Source: Erinaceus europaeus
Lineage: Eukaryota > Chordata > Mammalia > Eulipotyphla > Erinaceidae
DNA: 64,000 nt
Direction: 5' to 3'
Assembly: GCF_950295315.1 (NCBI RefSeq)
Contig: NC_080177.1
Coordinates: 81,231,000-81,294,999, forward strand
Under the pieces are notes generated by a model that was given only the letters and a program-made list of their open reading frames with translations, was not told the origin of the DNA and searched no databases. Shown one piece after another: positions 19,921-30,891 of the stretch (its first letter is position 1; each line of letters opens with the position of its first letter). The position numbers and the translations under genes were made by a program.

Positions 19921-20641
19921 TTTTATAATATTCTGTTTATTTTGACTATTTCTATGTTTTGGAAATCATTTTGCCACCATATTTTGTACAGCACAATGCC
20001 ACAATAGCAACTGTAATTCCTAGTAATCACTCTATTGTGATGATTATGGCAGTGATTTTTAGTCAGCCTTTCAGAAGTATGTCGTTAGATTCAAACTGGC
20101 CTGTTCCATACTTTTACCACAATCACAAAAACACTCAAGAATTGGGGAGATTAGTTGAATCTTGATTGAAAGGGTTTGTATAACCAATCTTGAATATAAA
20201 TAATAAGAACACATGGGGATTAACTTTTTCATGCTGATCAAGGACTTACAGTTGTATCTGTTACTAAAATAAGTAAAAGTGAATTTTAGTTGTTTAGTAT
20301 TAGTGAACATTTATGACCAGCACCCGATTTGTGGCTTTGTTGCTAAGACTCACATTCAACAGTTTAGAAGTGGTGAGTGTTAGAATGCCTGCTATCACAT
20401 AGTGGCAAAAAGAAGCCTTGAATTTCTGAAAATTAAGAAGAGATGAGGCAACTGGGCTTTTTCCAAATCCTCTCTTGCATCTTTCAATAGAAGGAGACAT
20501 TCACTGGCTGGTAAAGGCTCATATTCCATAAGTGTGTTTATAGGGTAGGGACTTGACAGATGCAGAAGGACTAGTGCCTTGTGGGCAATTGTCATGTTTC
20601 ATCTTACGGAGTTTCATCAGATATTAGTTATCAGTCACTTC
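19921..20641. other. Unique sequence, nothing recognised
   Basis: Single-copy AT-rich DNA. The 66-79-codon frames on both strands have no family signature. Confidence 0.5.
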
Positions 20642-20657
20642 TCAGAAGCAGCAAGTT

Positions 20658-20855
20658 TTTTTTCTAGTTTATTTATTGATGGATTAATGGTTCACAGTTA
20701 ACAGTAAAAGACAATAAGTTTGTACATGCAGAAAATTTCCACATAGCAATTTACCTCCCACTAGGTCCTCCTCTGCCATCATGTCCCAGGACCTGACAAT
20801 CCGCCACCTGCCAGAGTCTTTTACTTTGGTGCAAGACACCAAGTCCAGTCCAAGT
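20658..20855 (-). mobile_element. 5'-truncated older L1 (3'UTR fragment) with 16-bp TSD
   Basis: It matches the 3'UTR of L1#6: GGTTCACAGTTAACAGTAAA, CCACTAGGTCCTCCTCTGCC, TCTTTTACTTTGGTGCAAGA. It is flanked by a perfect duplication tcagaagcagcaagtt at 20642-20657 and 20856-20871. Confidence 0.9.
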
Positions 20856-20971
20856 TCAGAAGCAGCAAGTTCATCCCTCTAGAATAATTGTATTCTTTGG
20901 CTCACCTGCTGTTTTTCTCAGTCTTAGGTAGCCATGGCAATAATCTGTAATCTTGGGTTTTCACAGAATTT

Positions 20972-21030
20972 TGTGGTAGATGTGATATAGAACTATACCA
21001 CTGTTATAATCTTGTAAGCCATTACTAACC
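20972..21030 (+). mobile_element. Old L1 3'-end remnant
   Basis: TGGTAGATGTGATATAGAAC then CTATACCACTGTTATAATC and a TTGTAAGCCATTACTAA block resemble the terminal L1 3'UTR in decayed form. It is weak because of its short length. Confidence 0.4.
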
Positions 21031-21290
21031 ACTGTTAGAAGATAGTACAATCAAATGAAACCTGCCTCTATCTCTTCATCTCTTCCTTTAACTCCTTATC
21101 AATATTTTGTAAGAGCAAAAGCTTTTTGGTCAGTTTTTTTAAATAGTGAAGCTCACAGTACCTAGAAAATGTAATATAATAAAATCCACCTCAAAGAGAT
21201 CAGAGTATACCACCTATTAAGATATTGTTTTTTACTTTCGTTTGTTCTCACACAAGGCTACTGGTATTTATATCTATATATGTGTTTACA

Positions 21291-21423
21291 AGGGTGGGTG
21301 GGGGAGACAGCATAATCATTATACAAAGCTACTTTCCTCACTGAGGCTCAAAGGTCTTTGGATCAATCCTCCCCATGCTACCATAAGCTAGAGCTAATCA
21401 GTGCTCTGGCAAAAATAAATAAA
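21291..21423 (+). mobile_element. SINE-D (short, tRNA-like)
   Basis: GGGGGAGACAGCATAATCAT, CTGAGGCTCAAAGG, GGATCAATCCTCCCC (B-box-like), CACCATAAGC-like block and an (AAAT)n tail. The tail abuts the left TSD of L1#2, so L1#2 integrated into or beside this A-rich tail. Confidence 0.75.
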
Positions 21424-22760
21424 TGAAAATAATTTTTTTTATTTAAGAAAGGATTAATTAACAAAACCATAGGGTAGGAGGGATACAACTCCACACAATT
21501 CCCACCACCCAATCTCCATATCCCACCCCCTCCCCTGATAGCTTTCCCATTCTCTATCTCTCTGGGAGCATGGACCCAGGGTCATTGAGGGTTGCAGAAG
21601 GTAGAAGGTCTGGCTTCTGTAATTGCTTCCCCGCTGAACATGGGCGTTGACTGGTCGGTCCATACTCCCAGTCTGCCTCTCTCTTTCCCTAGTAGGGTAT
21701 GTCTCTGGGGAAGCTGAGCTCCAGGACAGGTGGGGTCTTCAAGCCTGGCCAGCATCCTGGTGGCATCTGGAACCTGGTGATTGAAAAGAGAGTTAACATA
21801 CGAAGCCAAACAAATTGTTGAGCAATCATAGACCCAAAACTTGGAATAGTGGAGAGGAAGTGTTAGGGAGTTACTCACTGCAAACTCTAGTGTACTTCTG
21901 CTTTCAGGTATATATTTTGCAGTAGTTTATGGATACGTGTGCACATAAGCTCTCTCTCACAGAAACTGGTGTATATCTAGGTTTTGGGACTTTGTTAGAA
22001 AGTGAACCACCTGAGATGAAATTAGAGTGTACTATAAAAGGAAAGGTCTCACCTGAGTAATGAAGCTGAAGGGTTGTCATTCCACACGTGAAGTCTCTGG
22101 ACACAGTCTGAAGTGAAGCATGTTGAGGTGGCAATTGTTGGGTTGGTTAGGTTGTGATCGGCAGATGCAATATTATTAGATATGGATTGGGAGAGGCATA
22201 CGGAAAAGTGGGCCCTATCCAAGGGTTCCAGGATTGGGGGAAGTAGGGGCTCTATAGTGGAGATGTGAGGTTCCTGCTGTCTTAGGGTTCAAAAAGACAT
22301 TCGATAGTTAATGTTATCATCACATTATTTGGTAATTGGGTTAACTTTGAAAAGTCCTTTTGTTATGGTTTGCTGTACAGTACCCAGTATCTTGTATATA
22401 GCTGTGCTATTGGATGCTTCTAATCTACTTGGTCTAGGCTTTTGAGAGAGTCCGCCTATCAATTACACAGCCTATATATTAAAAAGTTTCAGTTTGTGTT
22501 TTGAAAAACTTTGAGACATACAATTGATTTTCCCCCTCTCATATTAATTAACTAGTGATTTATATGTCTACATTTGCTAGGAGTGTACATAAACACCAGT
22601 CCCACCACCAAAAGACTGTGACCCATCCCTCCCACCCACTCCCACCCCCCACTGGCCCAGGAAGCTGCATGTCTACCCCTTACCACAGGGTATTTACTTT
22701 GGTGCCCTACTTACAATTTGGTCAGGTCCTGCTTTTAGTTTCCCTTTCAGATCTTCTTCC

Positions 22761-25700
22761 TCAACTTCTGTTGATCATCCCATACTCATCTTTATCTTTC
22801 TGACTTAGCTCACTTAACATAATTCCTTCTACCTCTGTCCAAGATGGGTCAGAGAAGGTGAGTTCATTGTTCTTGATAGCTGCATAGTATTCCATTGTTT
22901 ATATATACCACAGCTTTCTCAGCCACTCATCTGTTGTTGGGCACCTGGGTTGCTTCCAGGTTTTAGCTATTATGAATGGTGCTGCTATGAACATAGGACT
23001 ACACACCTCTTTTTGGTTGTGTGTTATGGAGTCCTTGGGGTATAACCCCAGGAGAGGAATTACTGGATCATATGGAAGGTCCAAGTCTAGCCTTCTGAGA
23101 GTTTTCCAGACTGCTCTCCACAGATGCTGGAACAATTTACCTTCCCACCAGCAATGTAAAAGGGTTCCTTTGTACCCACATCCTCTCCAGCATTTGTTGC
23201 TGCTGTCCTTTTTGATGTATGCTATTCTTACAGGAATGAGGTGGTATCTTAGTGTTGTCTTAAGTTGCATTTCTCTGACAATCAGTGACCTAGAGCAGTT
23301 TTTCATATGTTTGTTAGCCTTTTGGATCTCCTCTGAGGTGAATGTTTTGTTCATATACTCTGCCCATTTTTGGATGGGGTCATTTGCTTTTTTGATGCTA
23401 AGTTTGCAGAGCTCTTTATATATTTTGGTGATTAGTTTCTTGTCTGATGTATGGCATGTGAAGATATTCTCCCATTCTGAGAGGGGTCTCTCTGTTTGTT
23501 TAATAGTTTCTTTGGCTGTGAAGAAGCTTTTCAATTTGATGTAGTCCCATTGGATTGTTTCTGCTTTAGTCTTCCTTGTAATTGGGTTTGATTCATCAAA
23601 GATGTCCTTGAGGTGTAGGTGGGAAAGTGTTTACCAATGTTTTCCTCTAAGTATTTGATTGTTTCTGATCTGACATCCAGGTCTTTGATCCATTTGGAGT
23701 TGATTTTTGTTTCTGGTGAGATAAAGTGGTTCAATTTCATTCTTTTGCATGTTACAACCCAGTTTTCCCGGCACCATTCATTGAAGAGAGCCTCCTTCTT
23801 CCATTTAATCCTTTGGGCCCCCTTCTCAAAGATTAGATGTCCATAGGTATGGGGATTTATTTCTGGGCTTTCAATTCTGTTCCACTGGTCTGTGTGCTTA
23901 TTTTTGTTCCAGTACCATGCTTTTTTGATGATGATGGCTTTATAATATAGTTTAAGGTCTGGGAGTGTGATGCCTCCATTTCTGTTTCTTTTCCTCAAGA
24001 TGGTTTTGGCAATTCTAGGTGTTTTCAGGTTCCAGATAAATGATTGTAGTGTTTGTTCTATTCTCTTAAAGAAGCATGGTGGAACTTTGATGGGTATTGC
24101 ATTAAATTTGTATATGGCTCTGTGGAAAATATTCATTTTGATGATATTTATTCTTCCAATCCATGAGCATGGGGTATCTTTCCATTTCTTGGTATCAGTT
24201 TCTATTTCCTTGAGTAGCGACTCACAGTTTTCAGTATACAAGTCTTTCACTTCTTTGGTTGACTTTATTCCTAGGTATTTGATTAATTTTGCTGAAACAG
24301 TAAATGGGAGTGATTTCTGGATGTCTTCTTCAGATTTAGTGTTTGCATAAAGAAATGCCACTGATTTTTGTACACTGTTTTTGTAGCCTGTTACCTTGCT
24401 ATATTGCCTAATAACTTCCAGTAGTTTTCTGCTGTATTCTTTAGGTCTTTCTATGTATACTATCATATCATCTGCAAATAGTGAGAGCTTGACTTCTTCC
24501 CTTCCAATCTGTATTCCTTTGATTTCTTTCTCTTGCCTGATTGCCATGGCAAGAACTTCCAATACTATGTTGAAGAGTAATGGCGACAGTGGACAGCCCT
24601 GTCTAGTCCCCAATCTGAGGGAGAATGCTTTCATATTCGGTCCATTGTTGGAGTATGTTGTTGGCTGTAGGTTTGCTATATATAGACTCCACTATCTTGA
24701 GGAATTAACCATCTATTCCATTTTTTGTAGAGTTTTGAGCATGAATGGGTGTTGGATTTTGTCAAAGGTTTTCTCAACATCTATTGAGATAATCATGTGG
24801 TTTTTGGCTTTGCTTTTATTTATGTGGTGAATGACATTGATTGACTTACGGATATTGAACCAGCCTTGCATTCCTGGGATGAATCCCACTTGGTCGTGAT
24901 GAACAATCTTTTTGATATGTTGCTGTATCCGTTTGGCCAAGATCTTGTTTAATATTTTGGCATCTATGTTCATCAGAGATATTGGTCTGTAGTTTTCCTT
25001 TTTTGTTCTGTCAATATCAGCTTTTGGTATCAGGGTGATGTTGGCTTCATAGAAGGTGGAAGGGAGTATTCCTGTTTCTTCAATCTTATGGAAAAGCTTA
25101 AGAAGTATGGGTACTGTTTCCTGAAAGTTTTGTAGAATTCGTTTGTGAAGCCATCTGGTCCAGGACTTTTGTTGTTGGGGAGATTCTTAATAACGGTTTT
25201 AATTTCTTTGTCTGTGATTGGTGCATTTAGGTTTTGTAGTTCTTCTTGGTTCAGTTTTGGAAGGGCATATGTTTCTAGGAATTGTTCCATTTCTTCCAGA
25301 TTCTCTAGCCTGGTGGAGTATAGTTCTTTATAGAAGTTTCGCAGGATTCTCTGGATTTCTGTTGTGTCAGTTGTGATATCTCCTGCATCGTTTACAATTC
25401 TATTAATTTGAGTCTTCTCTCTTTTTTGTTTGGTGAGTCTGGCTAGGGGTTTGTCAATTTTGTTTAATCTTTCAAAGAACCAACATTTGGCTTCATTGAT
25501 CTTTTGTATGGTTCTTTCATTTCGATGTTGTTTATTTCTGCTCTAACTTTAGTGATTTCTGTCCTTATGGATGCTTTAGCGTTCCTTTGTTCCTCTTCCT
25601 CTAAGTCCTTGTGGTGTGCAGTAAGGTCATTCATTTGAGCTTCTTCTAGGTGTTTGATATGCGATTGTATGGCTATAAGTTTCCCTCTCAGAATGGCTTT

Positions 25701-26565
25701 AGCTGTGTCCCAAATATTTTGATTGGTTGTGTCTTCATTTTCATTAGTTTCCAGGAACATTTGAATTTCCTGCTTGAGTGAGTGTCTGACCCAGTGGTTC
25801 TTAAGGAGTATATTGTTTAGTTTCCAAGTTCTGTGACTTTTAATAATTTTCTGTTTGTTGTTAAATGTTAGTTTTACTCCACTGTGATCTGAGAAGATAC
25901 TTGGGATGATTTCAATGCTCTTGAATATATTGATGCTGTCTTTGTGGCCTAACATGTGGTCTATCCTTGAGGATGTGTTATGTGGATTTGAAAAGAAGGT
26001 GTATTCCAGTTTTTTGGGGTGAAGGACTCTGAAAATGTCCAAGAGTTCTAGTCTGTCAATCTCTTCATTCAATTCTCTTGTATATTTATTGGTTCTCTGC
26101 TTTGTTTATCTGTCTAAGTGTGAGAGTGGGGTATTGAAGTCTCCCACTATTATTGTATTACTATTGATGTATTTTTGAAATTCTTTCAGTAGGTGCTGAA
26201 TGTATTTAGATGGTCCCTCTTTGGGTGCATAGATGTTAATAATTGTTAAGTCTTCTTGGCTGATTGATCCTCTAATCATTATGTAATGTCCTTGCCTATC
26301 TTTTATTTATTTAATTTAAAATCTATCGTGTCTGAGATGAGAATGGCTGTTCTGCCCTTTTTTGTGGTCCGTTAGCCTGTATGACAGTTTTCCATCCTTT
26401 CACTTTAAGTCTGTGTTTATCTTGTTGTGACAGATGGGATTCTTGCAAGCAGCATATGGTTGGGTTATGTTTTCTGATGCATCCCCCCACTCTGTGCCTT
26501 TTGATGGGTGAGTTTAAGCCATTGACATTTATTGATATTATGGATTTAATGTATTGTAGTGCCAT
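22761..26565 (-). pseudogene. L1#2 ORF2, broken
   Basis: It starts at ATG 26565 with [20 protein letters not shown], the endonuclease N-terminus. Open pieces follow at 25464-26072, 25030-25290 ([20 protein letters not shown]), 24713-24973 ([20 protein letters not shown]), 23531-24634 (RT core with FADDMIVY) and 22899-23534 (C-terminus with [16 protein letters not shown], cut by a TAA in place of the usual YTMEYY). Several one-base losses and stops separate them. The 367-codon RT piece is identical in protein sequence to the L1#1 piece at 10081-11184, while the other pieces are diverged. Confidence 0.95.
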
Positions 26566-26623
26566 TGTTCAAAAAAAAATTTGTTTGCTCTGATATATTG
26601 CAATATTATAATGATGTTCTTGT

Positions 26624-27549
26624 TTATAAGAGGTCTTTTAGAACCTCTTTCAGGGCCGGCTTGGTGATGGTTGCCTCCTTTAACTGTTGTTTATCTAAGA
26701 AACAACAGTTTCTTAGTTGATCCCTCCATCTAGTTTGAATGAAAGTCTAGCAGGATATATTATCCTTGGTTGAAACCCTTTTTCATTCAGGGCTCAATAG
26801 ATACCTTGCCATTCTCTTTTGGCTTTTAGAGTTTGAGTGGAGAAGTCTGCAGATAATCTTATGGGTTTTCCCTTGTATGTGACTTTTTGTTTCTCTCTTG
26901 CAGCCTTTAGGATACTTTCTTTATCCTTACTTCTTCTCATTGTGACTATGATGTGTCTTGGTGTCTTCATGTCTGGGTTGATTCTGTTTGGTACTCTCTG
27001 GGCCTCTTGAATCTTGATGTCCTTTCTGTTATTCAGGTCTTGGAAGTTTTCTTCTATTATTTCCTCTAGAATGTTTCCTCCCCCTTCCTCTCTTTCTTCC
27101 TCTGGCAGGCCAATTATACGAATGTTACTTCTTTTGAGATCATCCTATATGTCTCTGTTGTTGTTTTCAGTGTCTCTCAATCTCTTTTTAAGCTCTTTCA
27201 CCTCTTTCTTCATTTTCTCTAGCTCATCCTCTGTCTGAGTAATTCTGTTTTCTGCTTCTGTTAGTCTGCTTTCCCTTGCTTCATCTTCTTTCTTCATTAC
27301 AGCTATTTCAGCTTTCAGTTCTCTAATTGCCTCAAGATAATCAGTATTTTCCTTGGGGGTCTCAACTGTCGTATCCCTAATACTGCCATTCCTTTCCTCC
27401 AATGTTGTTTTCATTTCTGTGATGAATAAGTTTATTATTGCTTGCATACTTTTCTTATTTATGGTTACTTCTGGCTGATTTGTAATTTCTTCTGGGCTCT
27501 TGTCTTTATTCATTGGAGTAGCAGTTTTATTTGTTTTTGATCTACCCAT
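26624..27549 (-). pseudogene. L1#2 ORF1, with stop and local rearrangement
   Basis: It starts at ATG 27549 (MGRSKTNKTATPMNKDKSPE). The first 134 codons include a heptad-rich coiled coil (ELKAEIAVMKKEDEARES, EDELEKMKKEVKELKKRL), as expected for trimer-forming L1 ORF1p. A TAG at 27145-27147 interrupts the frame. The downstream RNA-binding part (NIRIIGLPEEE, REKQKVTYKGKPIRLSADF) is otherwise readable. A second lesion at 26682-26716 replaces the sequence seen in L1#1 with a palindrome and adds more stops. The usual ORF1 stop is at 26624-26626. Confidence 0.93.
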
Positions 27550-28601
27550 TCTTTTGATTTATGTGTTTCTTTTTTTTATGCTCCTGTTCCTCTGTTGTTG
27601 TGTCTTGAGTATAAGTAACACCGTACTAAATACCTTTATGACAATTGCACTTAACAACCTCAGGAATTACAGTAGCAACTGAAGCAAGTATTGAAGTAGT
27701 TTGATCGTTACCAGTTAGCCAAACAATTTTTCCAGTCCGTGAATAAATAGTAACCAAATCCCAGTGAAGAAAGAGAAAAGAAAGGATAGCAAGAATAGAC
27801 AGTTATGCAAATCTACTATCCACTGTATATTTTAGGGGTAACAGGAGGGGAAAGGGAACTAGAGCAGAGATACACACAGAGAGAGCCCACTCTGAGTCAG
27901 ATTTCTTCCCCAAAATAATTCAGAAATTCAGAAAGGCAAAGAAGAAGGAAGAAGTGTATGACAAGATTAACAAAAGAGAGAGAGAGAGAGACAAGAGAGA
28001 GAAAAGGGAAATTATAAGAAAAAGAGCTGTAATTAAAGAGCAGTGAAAGGAAATTCCCAAATGTGTATCAGTGAATTAAAAAAAGCACACTGTTTGGTGG
28101 TGTGGGGGCTGGGGACTGTGACTTTGGAAGCTGTAGGATTAAGGAAGAAGGGATGACAAGAATGAGAAAAAGAAAAAAAAAGATAGAGAGAGAGAAAAAA
28201 AGATAAGAAAAAGAACAGTCATAAAAGGGCAGTGAAAGGAAATGGTTTCTTTTTAATGTATTTATTTTTAATTATTTAATTAGCTATGCGGGGTGAGTTG
28301 AGGGGTGGTTGGCTACTTAGAAAGAAAAAAGGCCAGAGGTTTCAGAAGGGTATAGACTTAGAATTAATGATACTCCCTGGTGGGACAGGAATGGGTAAAG
28401 AAAAGGACTGGTTATGGGGGGGGGGGGGCGGGAAGGAGGTATGCTTGAAAATTAAAAGGAAGAAAAAAATTTTTTTTTCCTTTTTTTTTTTCCCCTTTTT
28501 TCCCTACTCTAATTCTTAACCCAAATTAAGTTATAGTCACCTCCTTGGTGTCGCCACTAGGACCCCTTATTGGCTGGCCTGCTAAAGGCAGAAAATCCTA
28601 C
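27102..28601 (-). other. Candidate L1 intron (GT at 28601-28600, AG at 27103-27102)
   Basis: These 1500 nt of L1#2 are exactly what L1#1 lacks. Joining CTGGAAACG (ending 28602) to AGGAAGAAAGAG (starting 27101) gives the L1#1 sequence at 13648/13647 with no extra or missing base. The donor is ACG followed by GTAGGA. The acceptor is GGCCTGCCAG with only a weak pyrimidine tract. The segment covers most of the 5'UTR plus about 149 ORF1 codons. Confidence 0.75.
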
Positions 28602-28672
28602 CGTTTCCAGGAGATGTGGTCAGAGCTCAGCCACTAGCAGCTTCTCAGTCCGCCATCTTCCGGGAAACCCCT
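27550..28672 (-). promoter_or_regulatory. L1#2 5'UTR with YY1-like start
   Basis: A 1.12-kb leader. The first bases include AAGATGGCGG at 28651-28660 (minus strand), a YY1-type motif typical of L1 transcription starts. It holds A/G-rich stretches (27960-28215), an 11-12-base G run (28418-28429) and poly-T tracts. The sense strand reads CTGGAAACG then GTAGGA at 28602/28601, a candidate splice donor. Confidence 0.8.
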
Positions 28673-28702
28673 GAAAATAAATTTTTAAAAGTATGCTGTT
28701 CA

Positions 28703-28970
28703 GGAGTTGGGTGGTAGCGCAGAGGGTTAAGCTCATGTGCCACGAAGCGCAAGGACCCACACAAGGATCCTGGTTTGAGCCCCCTGGCTCCCCACCTGCA
28801 GGGGAGTCACTTCACAGGTGGTGAAGCAGGTCTGCAGGTGTCTTTCTCTCCCCCTCTCTGTCTTCCTCTCCTCTCTCCATTTCTCTTTGTCCCATCTAAC
28901 AATGACATGAATAACAACAACAACAATAAAAAACAACAAGGGCAACAAAAAGGAAAATAAATTAAAAGAA
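28703..28970 (+). mobile_element. SINE-A with perfect 15-bp TSD
   Basis: Forward copy: head GAGTTGGGTGGTAGCGCAGA, B-box-like GGTTTGAGCCCC, CAACAACAACAATAA body and an A-rich tail. The duplication aaaagtatgctgttc lies at 28688-28702 and 28971-28985. Confidence 0.95.
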
Positions 28971-28985
28971 AAAAGTATGCTGTTC

Positions 28986-29774
28986 CTATTTTGATACATC
29001 ATTCCGCTTAACTATGGTGGTTATTTCCTTTTCCTGTTCCTTTGACCTATCACTGCTGTTTACGGAAGTATTTATGTTGCCATTATCACAGTTTCAGCAT
29101 ATGGAACATATAAATCATTTCACTCTTTCTTGTGCTTTCCTTGACAACGCTTCCCTCAAGGGTGGGAAAATGAGATGAAAAATCCTTAGCTTAACAACTG
29201 TCAACTCTTAAGCAATTAGTCAACCAGAAACTTCTATGGAGTCTTACATCTGTGGGGTAAGATGAGTGGCTTTTGGAGATGTAATGTAGTGTTACATAAA
29301 TTTCCCAGTCTGATTATTCTGTATTTAAGGAAACCAGTTGGAAACAACTGAGTAGGCAGCAAAATATGTGATGTTTTAATAACATTTAGGTTAATTAATA
29401 AGGTCGAACCAGTCAGCAGAAGTTGTGAATTTAAAAGCATTTAATAAGATTAGACTTTTCAATATCATTTGGTGCATTAATTCAAATATGCAAATTTCCA
29501 CAGCCCAGAGGCTCATACATGAAAATAATAATAATAATAATGACAGATAGATTTAAATTAAATTTTGAAAGGCATTAAAATAAAAAAAATGCATCACAAC
29601 TTGAAATTAGAGTTAGCAGTTCAGACCCACTACTATATGGGGCTATGATCAGGTGTCAGGTACATTCGTAACAAGTGATATGTTCAAAATTATCACTGTT
29701 TTCCAAGTATTGGTTTGAATCTTGTGTATAGTTTCTCCAGGAAGTTGATGGAAATACTAGAAAATCTTTATTTT
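28986..29774. other. Unique sequence with a short (AAT)n
   Basis: Single-copy DNA. (AAT)n is at 29523-29541. I recognise no gene or repeat family here. Confidence 0.5.
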
Positions 29775-30296
29775 CTAAGTTTTAATTTATTTATTTATTC
29801 ACGAGAAAGATAGCAGTAAAGAGAGAAAGAACCAGGCATCATTCTGGCACATGTGCTGCCAGCGATTGAGCTCAGGACCTCATGCTTGAGCCAATTTTTT
29901 TTTTTTTTTTTTTTGCCTTCAGGGTTATAGCTGGGCTCAGTGCCTGCACCATGAATGCACTGCTCCTGGAGGCCATTTTCCCCTCTTTGGTTGCCCTTGT
30001 TGTTGTAGCCTTGTTGTGGTTATTATTGTTGTTGTTGATGTCGTTCGTTGTTGGATAGGACAGAGAAAAATGGAGAGAGGAGGGGAAGACAGAGAGGGGG
30101 AGAGAAAGACAGACACCTGCAGACCTGCTTCACCGCCTGTGAAGCGACTCCCCTGCAGGTGGGGAGTCGGGGGCTCGAACCGAGATGCTTACGCTGGTCC
30201 TTGCACTTTGCGCCATGTGCGCTTAACCCGCTTTGCTACCGCCTGACCCTGGAGAGACAGACTCTTTATGCACAATGCCATCACTCGGACCACTAG
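29775..30296 (-). mobile_element. SINE-C, split by a SINE-A insertion
   Basis: Left part 29775-29897 (TTTATTTATTTATTCACGAG, CATTCTGGCACATGTGCTGC, GAGCTCAGGACCTCATGCTT) and right part 30251-30296 (GAGACAGACTCTTTATGCAC, ending CGGACCAC). Together they form one reverse copy of the compact tRNA-like SINE, interrupted at 29898-30250. Confidence 0.7.
29898..30250 (-). mobile_element. SINE-A, long form, nested in SINE-C
   Basis: Reverse copy with a 19-base poly-T at its left edge, CTGCTCCTGGAGGCCATTTT, a TTGTTGTTGATG body, TTGGATAGGACAGAG and GGGGGCTCGAACCGAGATGC near the head. It is well preserved, hence younger than its SINE-C host. Confidence 0.9.
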
Positions 30297-30299
30297 AAT

Positions 30300-30487
30300 T
30301 TTTATTTTCAAATTATTATTATTGTTATTTTTTACATAGAGACCAAGGACACAGGGAGGAATGAAAGAGGATGAAAGAGACCACAGCATGGAAGCTTCCT
30401 TCTGTGTACGGGGAACCAGGTTGGAACAAGGATCACCCATATGGCAAGGCAGCATACTGCCCAAAAGAGTTATTTTGGCGGCCCCCA
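30300..30487 (-). mobile_element. Diverged tRNA-like SINE (family uncertain)
   Basis: A T-rich start with (TTA)n, a purine-rich block, CATGGAAGCTTCCTTCTGTG, AACCAGGTTGGAACAAGG and CATATGGCAAGGCAGCATAC. The order is that of a reverse SINE with a degraded B-box region. I cannot assign it to A-D with certainty. Confidence 0.5.
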
Positions 30488-30521
30488 AACATCTGTGTTT
30501 AATAGATTACAAATAGCTTAG

Positions 30522-30880
30522 TCGGGGGCTGGGCATGAGGCACATGGCGTGAGGCACAAAGATCCATCTAACCATCCAGGTTCGAGCCCCCGGCTCTCCA
30601 CCTGCAGGGGAGTCGCTTCACAAGCAGTGGAGCAGGTCTGCAGTTGTCTGTCTTTCTTTCCCCCCTCTGTCTTCCCCTCCTCTCTGATTTATCTCTGTCC
30701 TATCAAACAAGGACATCAATAACTACAACAATGAAACAACAAGGGCAACAAAAGGGAATAAATAAATATTAAAAAATAAGTAAATAACAGCAACACAAAT
30801 GGAAAAGATGGCCTCCAGGAGTAGTGGATTCACAGTGCAGGCACTGAGCCCCAGCGATAAACTTGCAAGCAAAAAAAAAA
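30522..30880 (+). mobile_element. SINE-A, long form, head partly lost
   Basis: Forward copy: GGTTCGAGCCCCCGGCTC, CTGCAGGGGAGTCGCTTCAC, a CT-rich block, a CAACAAGGGCAACAAAAGGG body, 3' domain GATGGCCTCCAGGAGTAGTG and poly-A. The near-duplicates aaatagcttag (30511-30521) and aaatagcatag (30881-30891) flank it. Confidence 0.9.
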
Positions 30881-30891
30881 AAATAGCATAG

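Larger units (their letters stand above)
21433..28672 (-). mobile_element. L1#2: full-length young L1
   Basis: A 7240-bp minus-strand L1 with all parts: 3'UTR, ORF2, ORF1 and a 1.1-kb 5'UTR beginning GGGTTTCCCGGAAGATGGCG on the sense strand. A duplication beginning TGAAAATAA lies at 21424-21432 and from 28673. It belongs to the same subfamily as L1#1, which sits 13.45 kb away in the same orientation. It is coding-dead: ORF1 has a stop and a rearrangement, and ORF2 is split over at least six frames. Confidence 0.95.
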
